Source: Chamaelirium japonicum (taxonomy: Eukaryota > Streptophyta > Magnoliopsida > Liliales > Melanthiaceae). From it: 64,000 nt of DNA. Positions 38,101-55,266 of this stretch are shown here, in pieces. The notes below the pieces were generated by a model that was given only the letters and a program-made list of their open reading frames with translations, made no database searches and was not told the origin of the DNA. The stretch lies in the NCBI GenBank assembly GCA_947650365.1, contig OX393553.1, positions 70,913,463-70,977,462 of the forward strand, in the 5' to 3' direction. Position 1 is the stretch's first letter; every line of letters starts with the position of its first letter. A program made the position numbers and the translations under genes.

Positions 38101-40668
38101 GCTTGATCTTCTAAATCATGGTATCAATTTCTGGAGTATCATAAATTTGTGTGGAAACGACTAATGTGTATGATACTTGGTACTTGGTAGAATCCTTTTT
38201 TTAATTCTTGGTACTGTTTGCTGAGATGCATTTTATTTGAAATGAACCTTGTTTTCCAAGACTGAGGTCTCTTTACTCCTATTGCTTTGGTGAGTGATGA
38301 CGTTATATGGACGTCTCATTTTTTATATAGAATATTTTTTTTAGAAACTTTTATATAGAGAATATTGATATTTAATTTTGAACATTTTATTTCATATTGC
38401 GACAGCCATAACTTTGTGTTGGGAACATCATCTTGTTCATTCACATCTAGAACCATTCATGTAATTGCATTATCCTTTGTGGTTGAGCACTTGGATGGAT
38501 TTTGTACTTCTTCAGTATTTACTGATATTCAACTAATTTAAAAATGCAAATTCTTCAGAGTTTGAGTTCCAGAATCGCAAGTTATCATCAAAAGTGAAAA
38601 AGGGAAAAGAAGACAAATAGAAAACATAAAATCTTCTATGGTTTGTGTTATAATTTTTTTTATGATCTAGTTAAGAGAGATCGGTTTACACAGTTTTTTT
38701 CCTCATAAGATCTTTTGTGATATTTGGATTCAGCATCTAGATATGCGATGTACTTTATTTATGCTGACTTTCTACGTACTTCTGCCTTGATTCCAACCAC
38801 TTATTAGTCTTTAGTAATAGAAGGCCATCTTAATGTTAATGTATTCTTCCATATTTGCATATATCTATTCTTTGTAAGTTTCATTAGCTGCTCAACTTTT
38901 ATTGAATATTGATTTTTCACCAAAATGAAGTATATCATTGAAAATAATAGCTTATCTGATCCATCATGTTACATAGATTTTTCTTTTTGTTATCTGAAAA
39001 TTTTGGTTATTTGACAGGGCAATATGCTGACCTAGTAACAAGAGTGACAAATTTTCATAATGAGGATAAGGGCTTCCTGGTTTTGGCTGGTGATGTTTTT
39101 GATGTACCCATTAGGAAGGATATCATTCACCGTGTAGTGCGGTGGCAGCTAGCGAAACGACAACAGGTACCGTCCAATATTGCTTGCCTTTTTGTATAAA
39201 CTAATAAATTGGCAAAGACTTGTTCTATTTGATGGAAATTATAATTTTCATTGTTTATATTGTCATGGGATAAAAGTTTGATAATCTAAGAAGCACAGAT
39301 ACGGATACGGGTACGGCGATACGACAAATCTCAAAAAAGTAGGATACGGGTACGGCTAAGGATACAACAATAAATTATTATTATTTAAATATAGATTTTA
39401 AATAAAATACTAAATTATTAATTTATATAACTTTTAATTGATAGAATGCATCATAAAGAACATATTCAATATAGAAGCACGGGTTGTTGCATATTCAATA
39501 TAAACAAAATATTAATTGCGGCAATTTTTATCACTGTTTTTTGAAAAAAAATTAATAAAATTTTCATAATTGGCTCAATATTTTATTAATGTTTTTGATC
39601 GATCTTATTGCATACCTGCAGATTCTGGCGGCGGGTTAGAAGGGCTGCAAATGGGGCTGTGAGGGAGAGCGAGAAAGAGAAAGAGAGAGGGCGGGAGGGA
39701 GAGAGAGAGGGAGAGAGAGAGATGGGGCTATGAGGGAGAAAGACGAGCGAATGGCGAATGGCTGCAATCGGGCAGCGGACGGGTGCGGGGGGACGGTGGA
39801 CGGCTGCAATCGGGCGATGGACGGGTGGCTAACGGTTGTAGTCGGGCGAGGATGGCGGACGACTGCAGTCAGGACGACGGGCGACGACGGGCGCGGGCGA
39901 ACGCCTGCCTCTCTGCTCTCCCTCTCCTTTCGCTCGATACATAAAATATGGTGGGGTGGGGTTAAATCTTGGATAAATTACACATAGACCCCCTACAGTT
40001 TGAAAAACATATCACTTGCACCCCCTCCAGAGGGGGCATTTGTAGGGTTTTAAATATGAGGGGTGTAATTGATAATTAGTCAAACTACAGGGGTCTTTGT
40101 GCAATTTACCCTTAAATCTTTTAGTATGGGACAGTGGGTTTGGGTTTGAGTTTAACTTTTAAACAAACCCAAACTCGATAACCCAAGCCCAAACCGGCTA
40201 GCCGTATCCCTCCCGTATCCGGGCCGTATTCAGTCCGTATCCGGGCCGTATCCTGGTATTTTTAAATCCAAGATACGTCCGAAATGTATCGGACACGTAT
40301 CCGAGCCGTATCCGGGTCCGATACGTATCCGGTATGGATACTTCATGTATTTTGAAGTATCCGTGCTTCATAGTTGATAATGATGATGGTACACTTGGGG
40401 GTCCTATGAATCATTATGTTCAAGAATATAGCGGATTAAATGGTTGTCTTGCAAGCTTTTTTATCTGCTTTCACAATTATGCTATTCAGATAAACGGTCG
40501 ATAGATCTAACATTAATGCACCTTGCGGTTTTAGACATCGATGATTTTTGTAAGGATGATCAATTTGTTATAAATAGCACACCCACCAAATTTCAGCAAA
40601 TTCCAAACCTTCTATGGAGATATCGTGATGGTTTCTTACGAATGGAGGTTTCTCACCCAATCGAATCC

Positions 40669-40720
<52 letters not shown>

Positions 40721-41288
40721 GTGGGATCCGTTGACAATCCAAAATGGGAGGTAAATTTACCTCCCACTTACAGCTCACTATAATCGTTGGATAGAGGTTT
40801 CCGAATTTGCTGATTTTTTGTGAGGATGATCAACATGGCAAGTTGATCATCCTCACAAAAAATCAGCAAATTCTGAAACTTATAAGGGCGTCAAATGTGT
40901 TATTCAAATTAACGGTTCAAATAGACGGTTCAGAAAAACTTGATTCAATCGGCGCCCCTAGAAGTTTCAGATTTTGTTGATTTTTTGTGAGGATGATCAC
41001 TATGTAGTGATCATCCTCACAAAAAATCAACAAAATCTGAAACTTCTAGGGGCGCCGATTGAATCAAACTTTTCTGAACCGTCTATTTGAACCGTTAATT
41101 TGAATAACACATTTGATGCCCTTATAAGTTTCCGAATTTGCTGTTTTTTGTGAGGATGATCAACTTGCCATGTTGATCATCCTCACAAAAAATCAGCAAA
41201 TTCGGAAACCTCTATCCACCGATTGAATCAAATTTAAAATGAGAGGTAAATTTTTATCTCCCATTTTGGGTTGTCAACGGATCCCAGT

Positions 41289-41373
<85 letters not shown>

Positions 41374-42176
41374 ATCAAGATCAACAACTAACACTTTTGG
41401 TGCCATCACATCAATAGAGGTGCATAGAGGTTTTGAAATTTGGTGAGCATTATCACCATCCAATAGATAACATGCCCACAAAAAATTAGAATATTTAAAA
41501 AATTTTAGGTGCGTCGAATGTGAAGAGCTTTATCCACCTTCCATGTTAACCGTTAAGTTGAATATGATCATTTGACGCACCTAGAAGTTTTAGAATGCTC
41601 TAAGTTTTTGTGGGCATGCTATCTATAGGATGGTGATCATCCTTGCCAAATTTTAGCAAATTTTAAAACCTCTATGACCCTCTATGGATGTGTTGGCATC
41701 GATGTTGGCACCATATTAGTTGGCTGCGGATCCCGACCCATATATATCTATATATTTATATATATTTATATATATGGGAATAGGGTACATGGTCCTCCCG
41801 ACTAGCCAACACGCTAGTCTTCCCTTCAATTTAAGTACAACGTGGTAATTTTTAACCGAGGTTAGGGGTTGGTCAAGGTGGGTTCAACCTTTCTAACAAT
41901 GATTATGAAAAAAAATGCCAAGTGGCATTTTTAGATTATTTATAGCAAGGGGTATTTGTGTGCTATAGTTTACCATGAAATTTGTCAGCCATTGATCGGG
42001 TTGATTTAAGTTTTTTTTTTTAGATTTGTTTTTAATCATGATCCAAGTAGAGTGGATTGACCATCATTTAAAAAAAATTAGTTAAAAAGTACCACATTGC
42101 ACCTAAATATAAGGGAGGACTAGTGTGTTGGCTAGTCGGGAGGACTAGTGTGTTGGTTAGTCGGGAGAACCATATT

Positions 42177-42238
<62 letters not shown>

Positions 42239-42477
42239 AAAATGTTTTCTGGTCTACTTGAATTGCTTCGTTGCTGGTCCAGTGGACCAGTTGACTATCC
42301 TATAACTTTCAGGAATTGTTCAAACTTGGTAAGTTTGTTATTTAGGGTAAGTTGATCATCCTAAAAACAAATCAGCAAATTCTAAAACTTCTAGAGTCAT
42401 CAAATGTTTATTACCATTTCCTATAAGAGTAATGTACTTCATTTAAATAACATCCTCTCTTGCTCTCATTAGACTCC

Positions 42478-42549
<72 letters not shown>

Positions 42550-43096
42550 CGGGAGATAGGCTGACAGCCTATTTACTCATTTGAACTGTCACCTGTAGCC
42601 GTCCGATTCCCAAACAGTGAACGGTCCAGATCGTCCCCCTAATAAATCATGTGCCCGACCTCTTTGAGATCGCACTCAACCTCCACCCCTCCCCGACCTC
42701 CAGCCCCCTCCTCCCCTCTCTCCTTCATCCCTTCCGGCAGCCCTCTCCCCGCCGATCGATAGCCTTGCCTCCGACGCCGGCAGACCCCATTGCACTGGCC
42801 CCGCATCGCCTTCGGTGATGAGATCGCAGTCAGCCCCCTCCCCGACCTCCAGCCCCTATTGCTCCCTCCGGTGCCGGTGAATCGCACTGCACCCCAGCGG
42901 ATCTGCGAATCGCACTAGCCCCGCCTCCGGTGGTGAATCGCAGGGGCGTCTTCCAGTGCTGCGATCGGCGCTAGAGGGAGCAATGGGGGCTGGAGGTCGG
43001 GGATTTGTCGGTGTAGCGATTGGCGCCGGGAGGTCGGGGATCCGACGGCGTCGGAGGCAAGGCTACCGGCCGGAGGGGGGGAGGGCTGCCGGAAGG

Positions 43097-43162
<66 letters not shown>

Positions 43163-43339
43163 CGATGGGGGCTGGAGGTCGGGAAGGGGTAGGGGCTGAG
43201 TGCGATCTCAAAGAGGGCGGGCACATGATTTATTAGGGGGACAATCTGGACCGTTCACTGTTTGGAAATCGGACGGCTACGGGTGACAGCTCAAATGGGT
43301 AAATAGGCTGTCAGTCTATCTCCCGTATTCTCTCTCTCG

Positions 43340-43393
<54 letters not shown>

Positions 43394-43534
43394 GCATGCT
43401 ATGCTGCGGCATGCGGTACGTGCGGCACCTTACCGCAGCCGTCTGATGCACGCGCTGCGTGCATCACATGCTCGCAGCGGTGCATCAGACGGCTGCGGTA
43501 AGGTGCCGCACTTACCACATGCCGCATTCTAGCA

Positions 43535-43610
<76 letters not shown>

Positions 43611-43613
43611 TGC

Positions 43614-43646
<33 letters not shown>

Positions 43647-43842
43647 TGTGAAATGAGAGAAGGGGGTATATTGAAAAGGGGCTATTGCAGAAAACCTCTC
43701 ATAGTATAGATTTTTGTCTCCCACTCGCCGGGTGAATCACACTCACCGTAACCCTTATGATAAATCTTGACCGTCACTTATTCCTCTAAGATAAAGATGG
43801 GCAATCAAATATATCTCCCAAAATGTCTACCGTTGTCCGTTC

Positions 43843-43901
<59 letters not shown>

Positions 43902-44281
43902 AAATGAGTTCCTATGACAAGTCATAGGGAGTACCCTATGACATATGGTGAGTTAGTAACCCTAGAATATTTAGAATGTTCTAAATTTTTATGAGGATGA
44001 TCACCCTATCTTAGATAGGACCCTCACAAAAAATCAGCTCATTCTAAAACTTCTAGAGGCATCAAACATGATTTTTAATTTAACGGTTAAAATGGATGGC
44101 TGATAAAGCTTCTAGCATTTGATGCCCCAACAAGTTTTAGAATGCTTTGATTTTTTGTGGACATTCTATCTGAGATAAGGTGATCACCCTCAAAAAAATT
44201 CAGCACATTCTAAATATTCTAGCATTACTAATTCACCATATGTCATAGGTACTCCCTATGACATGTCGTAGGAACCCAGCC

Positions 44282-44360
<79 letters not shown>

Positions 44361-44481
44361 GAGTGATTCGGTGCCGTGTTGCACCGCAACCGTCCGATGT
44401 ACCCGCCCGGTGCGTTCGCACACACAGAGCTGTGCATCGGACAGCTACGGTGTGACACTGCACGCTACACCGAATCACTCC

Positions 44482-44544
<63 letters not shown>

Positions 44545-45902
44545 ATGTGCGCGCGTGTGATATTCAGTATTGATAAATCATATGAAGAAATTATAAAACT
44601 TTTAACTAACTCATAAAGCAATCTTGTGATTTATTGGATTGATGTTTATCTAATGTATTTTTTGCATCAGTATATCTAGAACCTTGTGCACAACATGCAT
44701 TATCTTAACAAACATATCTACAATCGCATCTTTGACTCATACAATTAATTCTTATGCTATTAAGAAATTTATATTTGGTGTCTACATTTCTTGTTTGGGC
44801 GTTTCACAGGGAACTCACTCCACTAAAACAATCAGTGAAGTCAGTGGTACTGGGAGAAAGCCATATAAGCAGAAGGGCACTGGGCGAGCAAGGCATGGGA
44901 CATTACGTGGGCCACAGGTTACGTGTATTACTTGCTTATATTCAATCCATGTTCTTATGTTTGGCACCAATTCTTTGAAGGTTGAGGCCATCACGTCAGG
45001 TTGATTTTAAAGGTCGAAAAAATTCTACTAAACCCTTTTGTGATTCCTTCTTGATTAGTTTTGTGCTCCATAGCCAACTCCATCTTATTGGGATAAGGCC
45101 TTTTCTAATTCATTGATTGATTGAATATTATCTTTAACAGTTTAGGCATGGTGCCACCATGCACGGGCCTAAGCCACGGAGTCATGCAATCAAGCTTCAA
45201 AAGAAGGTTCGACGTTTAGGACTTAAAATCGCTTTGTCAGCTCGATTAGCTGAAGGCAAGGCAAGGAAACCCCCCCCCCCCCCCATTCTCCTCTCTCTCT
45301 CTCTCTCTTAATATCCTTAATTCCTATGGATGTGTCTGTTTTCAATTAATCTTGCACCTTTTCTTGGTGTATTTAGTTCTTCTATTGAGTATGCCAATTA
45401 ATACACGATGAGCTTTAAGCAAGTATCAATCAGTGCAATTGCTTGATCATTGTGGAGAGGCAAGATCATGGACAGTTTGACCTTTTCAAATAGAAAACCC
45501 TAACTTAAAAAGTCAATGCTTCCTCTGCAGCTTATAGTTTTCGAGGATTTGGCAGTCCCTAGCCACAAAACAAAGAACATTGTGAGCTGCGTTTCTCAAA
45601 TGGAGAACACGAAGAAGGTCCTGTTGGTGGATGGTGGTCCTGTTGATGAGAACCTGAAGCTGGCCACAGGGAACCTGCATTATGTGAACATACTACCTTC
45701 GATTGTAAGCGGCAAAAAAAAAAATCTTTGATCCATGCTTGAATGATCTCGAACAAGTCTTTGGAGTAACGATTGAAGATACTCGTGTGTTCGTGTGCAG
45801 GGTCTGAACGTTTACAGCATCCTGCAGCACGACACCCTTGTGATGACACGCGATGCTGTCGACAGGATTGTCAAGCGGATGCACACCCCCATTAACCGCT
45901 GA
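26704..45902 (+). CDS. Mitochondrial large-subunit ribosomal protein uL4 (L4/L1e family), seven exons, complete
   Basis: The gene encodes a 328-residue uL4, a 50S-type ribosomal protein that binds 23S rRNA and extends a loop to the exit tunnel. Coding exons are 26704-26919, 31739-31856, 39018-39166, 44810-44917, 45141-45260, 45531-45704 and 45801-45902; all junctions keep frame. Landmarks: an arginine/serine/alanine-rich N terminus with mitochondrial presequence character, [35 protein letters not shown] (the RNA-binding loop), [13 protein letters not shown]-like [26 protein letters not shown], and C-terminal [12 protein letters not shown]. Intron 5 is GC-AG. Introns 1-3 are 4.8, 7.2 and 5.6 kb and full of repeats. 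Mitochondrial rather than plastid assignment rests on recalled family similarity and the presequence; I am confident of uL4. Confidence 0.93.
27621..28211. mobile_element. hAT-type element, 591 bp
   Basis: An exact 8-bp duplication ATGTGTAG flanks it (27613-27620 and 28212-28219). The ends TACGGTTGGGACTTGG and, inverted, TTAGGGGTGGACATGG match at about 10 of 16 positions, so it is rather old. The interior consists of short AATTCGAGCAAC-type phrases and a (TA)13 tract at about 27812-27838. Confidence 0.72.
28349..29482 (-). mobile_element. LTR with adjoining primer-binding site, truncated element
   Basis: On the minus strand TGGTATCAGAGC (28349-28360) is a tRNA-Met primer-binding site three bases beyond a sequence ending GCATCA. 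The LTR would run from about 29482 (TGTTAAGCCTAGG) down to 28364, about 1.1 kb, and contains a (GA)n tract. The interior beyond the binding site is cut short, so the element is a fossil. The left limit is inferred. Confidence 0.5.
29115..29184. repeat. (GA)n microsatellite, about 35 units
   Basis: A pure GA tract inside the putative LTR of 28364-29482. Confidence 0.95.
31739..31856 (+). CDS. Mitochondrial RPL4 exon 2
   Basis: The exon begins [17 protein letters not shown] after TTTGCAG and ends DRVI plus one base before GTATCT. The same frame stays open upstream of the acceptor, but the splice joins exon 1 in phase 0. Confidence 0.85.
34963..35440 (+). repeat. Dispersed repeat, second copy of the hAT interior
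   Basis: The segment from GTCTTGTTTTCAGAAGAG to AAATACACCTTATCCT follows the same order of bases as about 9385-9815 with many substitutions and small gaps. The clear hAT ends seen there were not found here. Confidence 0.6.
36350..36965. repeat. TTTCGG-phrase palindromic repeat, probable old hAT MITE
   Basis: Starting near CCAAGGTTTTGAGATTTTG and ending near ACCGAAATTTCATGATTTCGG, the segment is built of GAAATTTCGG-type phrases in both orientations, as in the element at 9244. No target duplication was settled. Confidence 0.45.
37103..37230. repeat. 64-bp tandem duplication
   Basis: Two adjacent copies start AATGAGTGGTGGGTATTG at 37103 and 37167 and differ at one visible base. They lie in RPL4 intron 2. 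Confidence 0.93.
39018..39166 (+). CDS. Mitochondrial RPL4 exon 3
   Basis: The 149-bp exon encodes [13 protein letters not shown] to RWQLAKRQQ, including the highly conserved [20 protein letters not shown] stretch of uL4. Acceptor TTTGACAG and donor CAG|GTACCG are clear. Confidence 0.93.
39286..40373. mobile_element. hAT element, 1088 bp, with GC-rich cargo
   Basis: The ends CTAAGAAGCACAGATAC and, inverted, CTATGAAGCACGGATAC are nearly identical. The 8-bp duplication TTGATAAT is exact (39278-39285 and 40374-40381). Near the ends the sequence repeats GGATACGGGTACGG phrases. The middle holds a GC-rich stretch (about 39616-39930) unlike its AT-rich surroundings, possibly captured DNA, and a nested MITE at 39971-40111. 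No transposase is present. Confidence 0.88.
39971..40111. mobile_element. Mutator-like MITE, 141 bp (family K, copy 3)
   Basis: The ends GGATAAATTACACATAGACC and, inverted, GGGTAAATTGCACAAAGACC pair well. A perfect 9-bp duplication TTAAATCTT flanks it (39962-39970 and 40112-40120); nine bases is the Mutator-family norm. It sits within the hAT element. Confidence 0.85.
40718..41290. mobile_element. TA-embedded palindromic element, family C
   Basis: The left end GGGGTGGGATCCGTTGAC with CCAAAATGGGAGGTAAA is answered by TTTTATCTCCCATTTTGG and GTCAACGGATCCCAGTCC. Inside are further hairpins whose arms contain TTTTTTGTGAGGATGATCA and its inverse. The 573 bp are thus a nest of palindromes between two (TA)n tracts. 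Confidence 0.8.
41372..41739. mobile_element. TA-embedded palindromic element, relative of family C
   Basis: Ends ATCAACAACTAACAC and TTGGTGCCA are loosely inverted to TGGCACCATATTAGTTGG and GCGGATCCCG. Two internal halves carry the shared module (GGATGGTGATCATCC, CACAAAAAATTAGAATAT). Confidence 0.65.
41776..42180. mobile_element. TA-embedded element, family D, 405 bp
   Basis: GGGAATAGGGTACATGG and CTCCCGACTAGCCAACAC on the left are answered on the right by GTGTTGGTTAGTCGGGAG and CCATATTCCC. Near the right end a 25-bp unit (GACTAGTGTGTTGG...) is repeated in tandem, so the right arm is one unit longer. The middle is not palindromic. Confidence 0.78.
42238..42480. other. TA-flanked segment E, no inverted ends seen
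   Basis: This 243-bp segment lies between two (TA)n tracts but its ends do not pair. It contains the shared module GTTGATCATCCTAAAAACAA, ATCAGCAAATTCTAAAACTT and CTAGAGTCATCAAATG, so it is probably a truncated or recombined relative of families C and G. Confidence 0.5.
42547..43329. mobile_element. TA-embedded fold-back element, family F, copy 1
   Basis: The ends TACGGGAGATAGGCTGACAG and AGGCTGTCAGTCTATCTCCC are inverted copies, continued inward by GCCGTCCGATTCCC and CAGTGAACGGTCCAGAT. The GC-rich middle (about 42660-43200) is itself an inverted duplication (CGACCTCCAGCCCC against GGGGCTGGAGGTCG) and holds a (GA)n tract at 43102-43160. Open frames in it are cargo artefacts. Confidence 0.82.
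43391..43537. mobile_element. TA-embedded 150-bp hairpin, family A, copy 1
   Basis: A near-perfect hairpin: GCGGCATGCGG and GTGCGGCACCTTACCGCAG on the left are answered by CTGCGGTAAGGTGCCGCAC and ATGCCGC. A loop region follows GCCGTCTGATGCACGC. Left flank (TA)n, right flank (CT)n then (TA)n. Confidence 0.85.
43607..43848. other. TA-flanked segment without inverted ends
   Basis: Between two (TA)n tracts, a (TG)n(AG)n stretch is followed by about 200 bp that match no other segment here. It may be the remains of the original flank or a truncated element. Confidence 0.5.
43899..44284. mobile_element. TA-embedded palindromic element, family G, copy 1
   Basis: GGGAAATGAGTTCCTATGAC with CATAGGGAGTACCCTATGAC is answered by GTCATAGGTACTCCCTATG and ACATGTCGTAGGAACCC. 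Inner GTTAGTAACCCTAGAATATT pairs with AATATTCTAGCATTACTAA. The middle has the shared module GAGGATGATCACC, CACAAAAAATCAGC and CTTCTAGAGGCATCAAA. Close copies occur at 62392-62776 and 62936-63317. Confidence 0.87.
44358..44481. mobile_element. TA-embedded hairpin, family B, 124 bp
   Basis: GAGTGATTCGGTGCCGTG and CCGTCCGATGTACC on the left pair with GTGCATCGGACAGC and CACCGAATCACTC on the right. It resembles family A in size and in the CCGTCYGATG core, but its ends differ. Confidence 0.8.
44810..44917 (+). CDS. Mitochondrial RPL4 exon 4 (RNA-binding loop)
   Basis: The 108-bp exon encodes [20 protein letters not shown] through to [16 protein letters not shown], the basic glycine-rich loop of uL4. 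Acceptor TTTCACAG, donor CAG|GTTACG. Confidence 0.93.
45141..45260 (+). CDS. Mitochondrial RPL4 exon 5
   Basis: The 120-bp exon encodes [20 protein letters not shown] to [11 protein letters not shown]. It ends at a GC donor (AAG|GCAAGG); reading on would run into a poly(C) tract, while splicing restores AEGK-LIVFEDL. Confidence 0.92.
45261..45530 (+). other. RPL4 intron 5, GC-AG type
   Basis: The intron starts GCAAGG after AAG, the strong flanking context typical of GC donors, and ends CTCTGCAG. Just after the donor come a C tract and a (CT)n tract. Confidence 0.82.
45531..45704 (+). CDS. Mitochondrial RPL4 exon 6
   Basis: The exon encodes [20 protein letters not shown] to YVNILPSI, the C-terminal nucleotide-fold strand region of uL4. 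The donor is ATT|GTAAGC. Confidence 0.92.
45801..45902 (+). CDS. Mitochondrial RPL4 exon 7 and stop
   Basis: The last exon encodes [20 protein letters not shown] to HTPINR and ends TGA at 45900-45902. AT-rich downstream DNA with ATAATG/AATAATG motifs near 46140-46160 may hold the polyadenylation signal. Confidence 0.92.
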   Translation, partial: GLNVYSILQHDTLVMTRDAVDRIVKRMHTPINR

Positions 45903-46914
45903 AGGAAACCATGGTTTGATGGACAATGTGAATAACAATACGGACCCTTCTGATAACCAAGGGCCCTGCCATTTTGAGCTCCGGTACATGGAGAGGATCG
46001 GGGCACACTCACGAGGCGAGCAAGGGACTGGAGAATCTGCCTCCTTTGGCTATCGCCACTAGCGGACAAATCCTCCTTCGACAAGTAATCTCTGTAGGGC
46101 TTGTAGGGGAAAACGTATGCTAAGTTTAACGCGGGAAATTATATAATGATGGAATAATGTAATTTTGATCCTGGTCAAAAATATTGCTGCCATTTCTTGC
46201 GAGTGTTTCGGCCTTGAAAAAAGATGGGAGATGCTGAGGTTTGTAACTCTCTTTCATGTAATGCACAGAACTGAAAGCACCCAATGGGAGCATGAATGAT
46301 GTGAAATAGGACTAAAGGATAAGGCATGGATGCATATTTATTTCATTTGAATAGTATTGCCGAATGAATTTGACATGAATTGCTTTGGTATATTTAGAAT
46401 TGTGAGTATTGCCCATGTGAGAGTTACCTAGGTCATTCAGGATTTTGCTGTAGAGTGTTTGTTGTAGTGAATCATGATCTCGTGGTACCGAGCATATTTT
46501 TGAGAGTTACCTAGGTTACGACCCATTCAGTATAAGGGTCATGTGGGTAGCATGTGGCCTAGAAGTTCATTGTATGTTTGATTATGTTCAGTATCCTTTA
46601 TTTTCTTTCGTCTCATTCTGGATGTTTACACTTAAATTGATGAGACATGAAGCGTAGAGTGAAGTATATATTTGACTTAATTTTTTTTTACCACTTAAAG
46701 TGCTTATACTGAAAGGATTAGTCATAAAGTAATACGTAGAAGGAAGTGTTTACACGTTAAGGGCATAACCGTCGCGATTCATGTGACTAAATCTTTGTCT
46801 AAGTAAGGAATACCGTATAAGGATATGGGCCTAGTTTGTTTTATAAAGTTTGGTGTGCACACACTAGGATCTTTTTAAACAGTGACATTACCCACTAGTA
46901 CGTGTTTTCTAAAA
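45903..46914. other. RPL4 3' UTR and downstream spacer
   Basis: About 250 bp of likely 3' UTR are followed by AT-rich DNA with no further gene before the second TA cluster begins. Confidence 0.5.
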
Positions 46915-46939
46915 TTATATATATATATATATATATATA

Positions 46940-49980
<3,041 letters not shown>

Positions 49981-49994
49981 TCTCTCTCTCTCTC

Positions 49995-54234
<4,240 letters not shown>

Positions 54235-54241
54235 ATATATA

Positions 54242-55147
<906 letters not shown>

Positions 55148-55149
<2 letters not shown>

Positions 55150-55266
55150 TTGAATGCGGCATGCGGTAAGTGCGGCACCTACCGCATGCCGTCTGATGCA
55201 CTGCTGCGTGCATGCGATGCACGCAGCGCGTGCATCAGACGACTACGGTGCTGTGCCGCATGTACA
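55148..55266. mobile_element. Family A hairpin, copy 6, right end missing
   Basis: It starts GCTTGAATGCGGCATGCGGT after (TA)n and ends at CTGTGCCGCATGTACAGGGG, where non-repetitive DNA begins without a TA tract. This marks the right edge of cluster 2. Confidence 0.8.

Larger units (their letters stand above)
31857..39017 (+). other. RPL4 intron 2 (7.2 kb)
   Basis: The intron is AT-rich. It contains a copy (about 34963-35440) of the sequence inside the hAT element at 9244-9880, a TTTCGG/CCGAAA-phrase element at about 36350-36965, a (CA)n tract at 34321-34341, and a 64-bp tandem duplication at 37103-37230. No other gene is seen. Confidence 0.75.
40672..44502. repeat. (TA)n tracts of cluster 1 (RPL4 intron 3)
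   Basis: TA tracts lie at about 40672-40717, 41291-41370, 41740-41775 (imperfect), 42181-42236, 42481-42545, 43341-43390, 43557-43606, 43849-43898, 44285-44357 and 44482-44502. Each separates two palindromic or unclassified segments, so the whole looks like one or more TA microsatellites repeatedly split by insertions. Confidence 0.9.
39167..44809 (+). other. RPL4 intron 3 (5.6 kb), transposon-packed
   Basis: Nearly all of the intron is mobile DNA: a hAT element with a nested MITE (39286-40373), then about ten palindromic or unclassified segments separated by (TA)n tracts (40672-44502), and a (TG)n tract (about 44503-44542). About 250 bp of plain intron precede exon 4. Confidence 0.85.
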
